From JAQUSX01 sp035446985 (lineage in GTDB: Bacteria; Bacillota; Clostridia; Christensenellales; CAG-314): a stretch of DNA of 64,000 bases. The notes below the pieces were generated by a model. The model ran no database searches. It was given only the letters and a program-made list of their open reading frames with translations, and had not been told where the DNA came from. Positions within the stretch are counted from its first letter, which is position 1, and the number at the start of each line of letters is the position of its first letter. Below are positions 51,040 through 58,017 of the stretch, piece after piece. Where the stretch lies: the NCBI GenBank assembly GCA_035446985.1, contig DAOTGG010000001.1:1-64000 (forward strand). Direction: 5' to 3'. The position numbers were made by a program, and so were the translations under genes.

Positions 51040-52137
51040 ATGAGAAAAATAGCCATACTCGGCAGTACGGGCTCCATTGGAACTCAGACTCTCGAGGTAA
51101 TAAAAAAATATTCCGACAGACTTAGCGCGGTTTCGCTTGTAGCTTACAAAAACAGTAAGATGCTCGAGAGACAATACGCTGAGTTTTTGCCGTCTTATAC
51201 GGGTTTGATATCCCGTGACGACAACGCTTTGATAAAGGCTGTGAGTAACGGCGCAGATACGGCTGTTATCGCCACAAAGGGAATTACAGCTTTAAAAGCG
51301 GTATTATTTTGTCTGGAAAACAATATTGATGTGGCATTGGCAAATAAAGAAACGCTGGTAGCGGGCGGAAAACTCGTTACCGACGCGATGAAAAAGTCAA
51401 AATCGAGAGTAATACCCGTCGACAGCGAACACAGCGCGATACTTCAATGTATTCAAAAGGCAAGACAAACGCCTAAACGCTTGATATTGACTGCAAGCGG
51501 TGGTGCGTTCAGAGATAAAACGGCGGAAGAATTAAAAACCGTGGATTACCGCTCAGCTTTAAAACACCCGAACTGGAAAATGGGAGAAAAAATAACTATC
51601 GACAGCTCAACGATGTTCAATAAAACGCTGGAAGTAATAGAGGCGGAATGGTTCTTCGATATTCCGCGCGAAAATATAGATATATTGATAAACCCGCAAA
51701 GCGTGGTGCATTCTTTAATCGAGCTTAATAGCGGCGAATATTTGGGACAGGTATCCCAGCCCGATATGCGCTCAGCGATAGAGTTCGCTCTTTTTTACCC
51801 GTCCACTCCGCAGAATATACGCGAAATAGATATGAATAACGGCGAGTTCGAGTTTTATAAACCCGATTCAAAAAGATTTCCGTGCGTGACTTTGGCTTAC
51901 GACGAATTACTGCAAATTCCGCTAATGCCTACGATTATGAACGCCGCGAACGACGTGTGCGTTGAAATGTTTAAGAGAAAAATATTATCTTTTTGCGACT
52001 TTTGGAATATCATACATACTGTCTGCGAGCGTTTTGCGGCGGAACTGCCGAGACGCGAACTTACGCTCGACGCTATCGAGTATTACGACGAACTGGCAAA
52101 ACTTTACACAGAAAACATTATAAGGAAAAGTAAATGA
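51040..52137 (+). CDS. dxr: 1-deoxy-D-xylulose 5-phosphate reductoisomerase
   Basis: Dxr makes methylerythritol 4-phosphate, the committed step of the MEP isoprenoid pathway that feeds UppS. The 365-residue protein starts with the NADPH loop ILGSTGSIGTQTLEVI, has IPVDSEHSAI near residue 128, SGGAFRD near 163 and NWKMGEKITIDSST near 183. The ATG at 51040 is chosen over an in-frame start inside cdsA. The last 4 bp overlap rseP. Confidence 0.97.
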   Translation: MRKIAILGSTGSIGTQTLEVIKKYSDRLSAVSLVAYKNSKMLERQYAEFLPSYTGLISRDDNALIKAVSNGADTAVIATKGITALKAVLFCLENNIDVALANKETLVAGGKLVTDAMKKSKSRVIPVDSEHSAILQCIQKARQTPKRLILTASGGAFRDKTAEELKTVDYRSALKHPNWKMGEKITIDSSTMFNKTLEVIEAEWFFDIPRENIDILINPQSVVHSLIELNSGEYLGQVSQPDMRSAIEFALFYPSTPQNIREIDMNNGEFEFYKPDSKRFPCVTLAYDELLQIPLMPTIMNAANDVCVEMFKRKILSFCDFWNIIHTVCERFAAELPRRELTLDAIEYYDELAKLYTENIIRKSK

Positions 52138-53312
52138 TAAATATGCTTCTTTTCGCGACGTTCTCGCAAATAATGAGTAAAATACTTTATATTCTTGTTG
52201 CGCTGGTGATTTTGATGTTTATGATCACCATTCATGAACTCGGTCATTATACGGCGGGAACTTTGTTAGGCTTTAAAATAAACGAATTCGCGATAGGCTT
52301 TGGTCCGAAAATTTTTTCTCGCAAAAATAAGAAAAACGGACAAATTTTCTCCATCCGAGCGTTGCCTTTGGGCGGAGCTTGCTCTTTTGAAGGAGAAGAC
52401 GAGGAAAATCCGTCTTCCGCGGCGTTTAATAATCAAAAACCTTGGAAAAGGCTCATCGTTCTTTTTGCGGGCGCGTTTTTCAACTTTTTGTCCGCTGTGC
52501 TTATCGCCGTTATCGCTTTTTCCGCTATCGGCGAACCGGTACTGACAATAAACAATATTTATCAGTCTTCACCCAATTACCAAAACGGCACGATTGAGGA
52601 AGGCGATATTTTGTATGCTGTGGACGGCACAAAAGTTTACCTTACCAACGAATACGCCGATATGATAGCAAACTCGGGCGAAACTTTGGAAATTACCGTT
52701 TTTAGACCAGACGAAGGCGTAATAGTAAAGTATTTTAACGATGATTATGGCGAGTTTTTGACCTTTACGGTGCAAAAAGGCGATATCACCGCGCAAATAT
52801 TCAACGAAGATACCCAAACGTACGAAGACTACGTTTTTCACGGTATCGGAATTCAAACAGCTTATTACGGCTATATAGACCCCGCAAATCCCGACGTATA
52901 CGCCCAAATTTATAAGGTCAAGTATACTTTCGGACAGTCGCTGGGTAGAGCTTTGCCGTATTGTCTAAGAGTCGGAACGGTTATTTTAAAGACGCTTGGC
53001 AAACTGTTCACAGGCGGCATAGGACTTGATTCCGTCGGAGGACCGATAACCACAATCGACGTTATGAGCCAGGTCGCCGCAAACGATTTTGCAAATATTT
53101 TCTATCTTATTATGATGATTTCGGTCAACCTTGCGGTATTCAATTTACTGCCGCTGCCCGCCCTCGACGGCGCGCGAATGGTTTTCGTTATTGTCGAATG
53201 GATAAGGGGCAAACCTATAAACCGCAAAATAGAAGCGGTAATCCACTTTATTGGACTGGCGTTATTGCTCGTTTTCGTCATATTGATAGATATTTTGCAT
53301 TGGTTCGCATAA
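52134..53312 (+). CDS. rseP: Site-2 protease RseP
   Basis: RseP cuts transmembrane segments of anti-sigma factors and spent signal peptides. The 392-residue protein has the zinc motif HELGH at residues 34-38 in the first membrane segment, a PDZ domain with an unusually long insert (about 130-255), and the second metal motif in NLLPLPALDGARM near 345. It overlaps dxr by ATGA and precedes ispG, as in Bacillus apart from the absence of proS. Confidence 0.97.
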   Translation: MINMLLFATFSQIMSKILYILVALVILMFMITIHELGHYTAGTLLGFKINEFAIGFGPKIFSRKNKKNGQIFSIRALPLGGACSFEGEDEENPSSAAFNNQKPWKRLIVLFAGAFFNFLSAVLIAVIAFSAIGEPVLTINNIYQSSPNYQNGTIEEGDILYAVDGTKVYLTNEYADMIANSGETLEITVFRPDEGVIVKYFNDDYGEFLTFTVQKGDITAQIFNEDTQTYEDYVFHGIGIQTAYYGYIDPANPDVYAQIYKVKYTFGQSLGRALPYCLRVGTVILKTLGKLFTGGIGLDSVGGPITTIDVMSQVAANDFANIFYLIMMISVNLAVFNLLPLPALDGARMVFVIVEWIRGKPINRKIEAVIHFIGLALLLVFVILIDILHWFA

Positions 53313-53340
53313 AAGTTATGACAAATATAGGTCAAAAAAA

Positions 53341-54378
53341 ATGAAAACGAAAGAAATAAAAATAGGAAATATTAGTATTGGCGGCGGCAATAAAATAGCC
53401 ATACAGTCTATGACAAACACGCCGACAACGGACGTTGACGCTACTTGCGAGCAGATTTCGCGGCTAATTAACGCTGGCTGCGATATAGTAAGAGTCGCCG
53501 CGCCGAACGCGCAAGCCGCTCGCGCTATTAAACAGATAAAGAATTTTTGCACGATACCGCTTGTCGCGGACATTCATTTCGATTACAAACTCGCGGTTAC
53601 GGCTATAGAAAACGGCGCGGACAAAATACGCATTAACCCTGGCAATGTGCCTATTAAAGGTCTGGACGAGATTATTGACTGCGCAAAAAGTCATAAAATA
53701 GCTATTAGACTTGGCGTAAACAGCGGTTCCGCAGATAAAAATTTGCTGGAAAAATATAAAGACAAAAATCTTGCCTTAGTTGAAAGTTTGCTCTCGTACG
53801 TCGATTATTTTGAGAAAAAAGGCTTTTACGACATTGTGCTTTCGATAAAATCTTCCAACGTGCGTGAAACGGTGGAACTTAACAAGCTTATCTCGTCAAA
53901 GCGCGATTATCCGCTTCATATAGGGCTTACCGAAGCGGGCGTACCCGAAGTCGGTATCGTAAAAAACAGCGTTGCGATTGCGGAACTACTGTCGCAGGGC
54001 ATAGGCGATACGATAAGGGTATCCCTAACCGCCGATCCTGTAAAAGAAGTTTTTGTCGCGAAAGAAATTTTGCGAAGTCTAGGACAAAAAGTTAACGGCG
54101 TGGAATTCGTGTCATGCCCAAAATGCGGAAGATGCGTAATCAACTTGGAAGAAATAGCGTCGGTCGTTTACGACCACGTTAAAAATATTAATAAGAATAT
54201 AAAAGTCGCCGTTATGGGCTGCGAAGTCAACGGTCCCGGCGAATGCGCCGATGCGGACATTGGTCTTGCGGGCGGCAAGAAAATTTCATTTTTCAAACAC
54301 GGCAAAATTTATAAAACGGTGGAGCAGGAAAACGCCGTGGAAGAATTTTTGAAAGAAATAGACGGTATTACGAAATGA
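53341..54378 (+). CDS. ispG: 4-hydroxy-3-methylbut-2-enyl diphosphate synthase (IspG)
   Basis: IspG is a 4Fe-4S enzyme of the MEP pathway. In the 345-residue protein the TIM barrel begins IGGGNKIAIQSMTNTPTTD near residue 13, IRINPGN is near 98, and the C-terminal cluster ligands are in SCPKCGRC near 259 and MGCEVNGPGE near 295. The short form without the insert domain fits Firmicutes. Its stop overlaps the PolC-like gene by 4 bp. Confidence 0.97.
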   Translation: MKTKEIKIGNISIGGGNKIAIQSMTNTPTTDVDATCEQISRLINAGCDIVRVAAPNAQAARAIKQIKNFCTIPLVADIHFDYKLAVTAIENGADKIRINPGNVPIKGLDEIIDCAKSHKIAIRLGVNSGSADKNLLEKYKDKNLALVESLLSYVDYFEKKGFYDIVLSIKSSNVRETVELNKLISSKRDYPLHIGLTEAGVPEVGIVKNSVAIAELLSQGIGDTIRVSLTADPVKEVFVAKEILRSLGQKVNGVEFVSCPKCGRCVINLEEIASVVYDHVKNINKNIKVAVMGCEVNGPGECADADIGLAGGKKISFFKHGKIYKTVEQENAVEEFLKEIDGITK

Positions 54379-55928
54379 TTTTAGAAACCTTAATAAAACT
54401 CGATACAAAATACAAGGATTTGCGGTTGCGAAAAACGGTATTTAACCAGCGCAAACGTACCGTTGAGTACGTTTTTTCTTTTCCCGCGCCGATGTCGGCT
54501 GTGGAAAAGGAGGACGTCAACAAGACCGCCCGCGCGTTATCTCCACACGGACTTAACGTGGAAACGAGTTTTGAAGTTGATAATTTTGACGCAAACTCGA
54601 TTAAAGACGAAATTTTGAGTTACGTTTCAAAAACTTTTCCTTCATTGTCTTACCGCAGCGAATTTGTCGTCAATTGTATAGACGACGGAGAAAAAACTGT
54701 AAAAGCCAATTTTTGCGCCGACGAGCTTACTTGCAAGGTAATAGAACAAAACGAACTCGTTGTTCTTTTGCAAAAATATTTTGAGTCTGTAACAACGACA
54801 AAAGTTTTTTTTGATATAACGACCGTGACAAAAGAAATCGACACCGAAACTTTGCTGCAAAAAGTCGAGGCGTATCAATCCCGTGAAATAGAAATTCAAC
54901 TATCAAAACCAAAACGATTTTTCACCGTCACAGATACGATTCAGCTAATCGGCAAAAGCATCGACTCGACTGCGCGTTACATATCCGACGTTACCGCCCC
55001 AGTCAAAAACTGCGTAATTTGCGGTGCGGTCTGCAATAAAAAATGTTATCCGACCAAAAATCCAGACCTCGCAGTATGCAAAATAGATTTAGCCGACAAA
55101 ACCGGTAAATTCCCGATTGTATTCTTTGCGGGTAAAGACGCTCGAAAAAAATACGAGCTAATTTCCGACGGCGACGAACTCATTGTTTCGGGTCCCGTCA
55201 GTATAAATAATTACAGCGGTCAGCTGGAATTAAAGGCTTACAATATTTCAAAGTGCAATATCATCGAAGAGCCTGAACAAGCGCTCGTAAGACCAGAGCC
55301 GCCCGAATACATAACAGTTTTCCCGCAAAAAATCTATTACGCCGAGCAGTTAAACCTTTTGTTTGCAAAGAGCCGAGAAAAGGGTTTTTTGGACGGAAAA
55401 GACGTGGTGGTGTTCGATTTGGAAACGACAGGTCTCAAATTTTTGCAGGACAAAATAATCGAAATCGGCGCGATAAAAATCCGCGACGGACAAATAATAG
55501 AATCTTTTTCCACGTTTATCGACCCCGAAACGGAAATACCGAGCGAAAGCACCGCAATCAATAATATAACTGATGAAATGGTGTTAGGTCAGCCGATTTT
55601 TTCCGCCGTCGTGGGAGATTTTTACAAATTTACCCGAAACAGCGTGATAGTGGCGCACAACTTGGAATTTGATTATGGTTTTTTGAAATACAACGCCGCG
55701 TTCAGCGGTTACGATTTTGATAACGAGCGTTACGATACGATAGAGCTTATGCGTAAACTTATCACAGGCGGCAAATACATAGGCAAAAAACCCGTAAATT
55801 ACAAACTTGCCACAGTAGCGAAATCGCTAGGACTTGATATTGGAAACCTGCACCGCGCGCTTGACGACGCTCTTTTGACTGCCCGCGCGCTCCTAAAAAT
55901 GTTTGACCATGATCCCAATTTGATATAA
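54375..55928 (+). CDS. PolC-derived protein: N-terminal domain, OB fold and 3'-5' exonuclease only
   Basis: It sits where polC is normally found (ispG-polC-rimP). Residues 1-180 resemble the PolC N-terminal domain. About 185-295 form the OB fold, with an added cysteine cluster (213, 216, 220, 224, 235). Residues 343-512 are a DEDDh exonuclease with VFDLETTGL (Asp348, Glu350), AHNLEFDYGFL (Asp433) and HRALDDA (His493, Asp498), all intact. Full PolC is about 1,400 residues and has its exonuclease inside a PHP domain, followed by the polymerase; both are missing. The gene ends in a clean TAA, and a promoter for rimP follows. It may serve as a separate proofreading or repair exonuclease; that is inference. 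Confidence 0.88.
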   Translation: MILETLIKLDTKYKDLRLRKTVFNQRKRTVEYVFSFPAPMSAVEKEDVNKTARALSPHGLNVETSFEVDNFDANSIKDEILSYVSKTFPSLSYRSEFVVNCIDDGEKTVKANFCADELTCKVIEQNELVVLLQKYFESVTTTKVFFDITTVTKEIDTETLLQKVEAYQSREIEIQLSKPKRFFTVTDTIQLIGKSIDSTARYISDVTAPVKNCVICGAVCNKKCYPTKNPDLAVCKIDLADKTGKFPIVFFAGKDARKKYELISDGDELIVSGPVSINNYSGQLELKAYNISKCNIIEEPEQALVRPEPPEYITVFPQKIYYAEQLNLLFAKSREKGFLDGKDVVVFDLETTGLKFLQDKIIEIGAIKIRDGQIIESFSTFIDPETEIPSESTAINNITDEMVLGQPIFSAVVGDFYKFTRNSVIVAHNLEFDYGFLKYNAAFSGYDFDNERYDTIELMRKLITGGKYIGKKPVNYKLATVAKSLGLDIGNLHRALDDALLTARALLKMFDHDPNLI

Positions 55929-55932
55929 ACGC

Positions 55933-55961
55933 TTGCATTTTTTTGGCAATTGTGATAATAT
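55933..55961 (+). promoter_or_regulatory. Sigma-A promoter of the rimP-nusA-infB operon
   Basis: TTGCAT (55933-55938), 17 bp, TAATAT (55956-55961). It starts a leader of about 70 nt. Confidence 0.65.
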
Positions 55962-55988
55962 CAAGATACTTAAAGTACTTTTCTTACC

Positions 55989-56011
55989 GAGAGTGGGTTT
56001 TGCCCGCTCTC
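55989..56011 (+). promoter_or_regulatory. rimP leader hairpin
   Basis: GAGAGTGGG and CCCGCTCTC form a 9-bp stem (one G-U pair) with a TTTTG loop, 28 nt before the rimP start. Similar GAGxGGG hairpins mark the rimP leader RNA of Firmicutes. No T tract follows, so attenuation would need another structure. Confidence 0.6.
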
Positions 56012-56038
56012 AACTTATTGTAAGGAGGTAAATGTAAT

Positions 56039-56497
56039 TTGAGTAAAGTCACAGAGATGGTATACAATTTAGCGAAACCTATTGCGGACGAGTTTGGTCT
56101 TGAGCTTGTGGAAGTTAATTACGAAAAAAAACACGACGGTATGAATTTGACTTTGGTTATAGACAAAGAAGGCGGAGTGGATATTAACGACTGCGAAAAG
56201 CTTCACAGGGCTATCGACGAACCGCTAGACCAGCTTAATCCTACCGACGATCATCCGTATATACTTAACGTTTCGTCGCCGGGACTGGATAGACCGCTAA
56301 CTAAAACTAGAGATTTTGAAAAAAATATAAATAAAACTATCATCGTAAAACTGTACGCGCCTATTAACGGCAAGAAAACGTACACGGGTACGCTTGTTTC
56401 ATTTGACGAAACCGTCTTTACGATTGACGTTTCGGGCGAAAAAGTCACGTTCGACAGGGCGAAGACCGCCAGCGTAGTTCCTTTTATAAAATTTTAG
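56039..56497 (+). CDS. rimP: Ribosome maturation factor RimP
   Basis: RimP acts early in 30S assembly. The 152-residue protein has the N-terminal domain (LELVEVNYEKKHDGMNLTLVIDK in two parts, residues 20-43) and DYCDWL-type segment replaced by DINDCEKLHRAID, then LNVSSPGLDRPL near 76 and a C-terminal SH3-like domain. The start is TTG with a perfect AAGGAGG 10 bp upstream; the nearer ATG is out of frame. Confidence 0.96.
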   Translation: MSKVTEMVYNLAKPIADEFGLELVEVNYEKKHDGMNLTLVIDKEGGVDINDCEKLHRAIDEPLDQLNPTDDHPYILNVSSPGLDRPLTKTRDFEKNINKTIIVKLYAPINGKKTYTGTLVSFDETVFTIDVSGEKVTFDRAKTASVVPFIKF

Positions 56498-56519
56498 CAA
56501 CTGATTTGGAGGAAAATAA

Positions 56520-57719
56520 ATGATTAACAAAGATTTTTTTGCCGCTTTGGAAGATCTTGAAAATGAAAAAGGCATCGACCAAGCCGTCTTTTTGAACGCG
56601 CTTGAAGCAGCTTTGGCTATCGCATGCAAAAAAAATTACGGTGAAGCAGCCGACGTTACGGTAAAACTTAATCCCGAAAAAGCCACGATAAGAGTTTTTA
56701 TGTACAAAACGGTAGTCGATGAAATCGTCGATCCCGACAAAGAAATGACGTTAACCGACGCGCAGGAGATTAAAAAAAGTTACAAAGTCGGCGACAGAGT
56801 TATGACCGAGATTAACCCGAGAGATTTTGGACGTATCGCTGCTCAGACGGCAAAACAAGTAGTAATGAACTATCTGCACCAAGCGGAAAAAGATATCACA
56901 TATAATCAATTTATTGAAAAAGAAAACGAGCTTTTAGTAGGCGTGGTTTCACGCGTAAAAGAAGACGGAACTTTGTTTGTCGAGATAGGCAAAAACCAAA
57001 TGGAAGGCGTGCTTTTGCCCGCTGACCAAATACGCGGCGAGCGTTTTTTGCCCGGCGACAAAATCAAAGTTTTAGTAAAAAAAGTAAAAGAAAATACAAA
57101 AGGTCCGCAGGTTATGCTTTCTCGTTCCAGCGTTGGATTTATCAAACGCTTGTTTGAAAACGAAGTGCCTGAAATCCGCGCGGGAATAGTTGAAATCAAA
57201 TCTATCGTACGCGAGGCTGGCTTCCGCACAAAAATGGCGGTATATAGTCAGGATCAGGATATCGATCCAGTTGGAGCGTGCGTAGGCAATAAGGGTGTCA
57301 GAGTTAACGCAATCGTTAACGAAATCGGCGGAGAAAAAATAGATATTATTCCTTGGAGCAACGATATTTTGGATTATATCGCAAGAGCTTTGTCTCCCGC
57401 AAAAGTTTTGATGGTGCAGGCTGACGAAAACTCAAAAGAAGCGAAAGTTATCGTTCCCGACGACAAACTTTCTTTGGCAATAGGCAAAGAAGGTCAAAAC
57501 GCTCGTTTGGCGGCAAGACTTACAAACTGGAAAATAGACGTAAAATCATACAGCGTAGCTATGCAGATGGGATTATTCGACGCGGCTGATTCCGAACCGG
57601 AACCCGTTGACGCGGAACCTGACGACAATATAGACGTTTTCGACGATATTACCGAGACAGACGATATCGACGAAAACACTCAAGCGGAAGAAGAAAATAA
57701 AACAGACGACGCGGAGTAA
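56520..57719 (+). CDS. nusA: Transcription termination/antitermination factor NusA
   Basis: NusA binds RNA polymerase and nascent RNA. The 399-residue protein has the N-terminal polymerase-binding domain (1-125), S1 domain (about 135-200), and two KH domains (about 205-345) with VGACVGNKGVRVNAIVNE near 253 and LAIGKEGQNARLAARLT near 320. The last 45 residues are acidic. ylxR follows after 4 bp. Confidence 0.97.
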   Translation: MINKDFFAALEDLENEKGIDQAVFLNALEAALAIACKKNYGEAADVTVKLNPEKATIRVFMYKTVVDEIVDPDKEMTLTDAQEIKKSYKVGDRVMTEINPRDFGRIAAQTAKQVVMNYLHQAEKDITYNQFIEKENELLVGVVSRVKEDGTLFVEIGKNQMEGVLLPADQIRGERFLPGDKIKVLVKKVKENTKGPQVMLSRSSVGFIKRLFENEVPEIRAGIVEIKSIVREAGFRTKMAVYSQDQDIDPVGACVGNKGVRVNAIVNEIGGEKIDIIPWSNDILDYIARALSPAKVLMVQADENSKEAKVIVPDDKLSLAIGKEGQNARLAARLTNWKIDVKSYSVAMQMGLFDAADSEPEPVDAEPDDNIDVFDDITETDDIDENTQAEEENKTDDAE

Positions 57720-57723
57720 TATA

Positions 57724-57987
57724 ATGAAAAATATTCCGATGCGAATGTGTCTGGCTTGCAGACAAATGCAGCCCAAAAAAGACCTTATCAGAGTTGTCAA
57801 AACTCCCGACGGCGACATTGTGGTCGATACCACAGGTAAAGCTAACGGCAGGGGAGCGTATTTATGCAAAAACGACGAATGTTTAGCAAAATGCGAAAAA
57901 ACAAAAGCTATGGCAAGACAATTTGAAACGGCTATTTCGAAAAATATTTATGACCAACTAAAAGAAATTATACACAGCGAAAAATAA
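57724..57987 (+). CDS. ylxR: YlxR family protein (RnpM-like)
   Basis: An 87-residue member of the YlxR family, which binds RNA (RNase P RNA in Bacillus, where it is called RnpM). The signature RMCLACRQMQPKKDLIRVV lies at residues 7-25 and NGRGAYLCKNDECLAKC at 42-58. The L7Ae-like ylxQ gene, which normally stands between ylxR and infB, is absent: only 30 bp separate the two. Confidence 0.95.
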   Translation: MKNIPMRMCLACRQMQPKKDLIRVVKTPDGDIVVDTTGKANGRGAYLCKNDECLAKCEKTKAMARQFETAISKNIYDQLKEIIHSEK

Positions 57988-58017
57988 ACGGTTTATGTAG
58001 CGGTGGAGGTAAATGAT

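Noticed and set aside
55900..56038. A frameshift hiding the rest of PolC after the exonuclease
   Set aside because: The 110 bp between the PolC-like stop and rimP hold a promoter and leader hairpin. The following frames are rimP and nusA, so there is no room for PHP or polymerase sequence in any frame.
57988..58017. A possible ylxQ (L7Ae-like) gene between ylxR and infB
   Set aside because: Only 30 bp lie between the genes, so no such gene can be present here.
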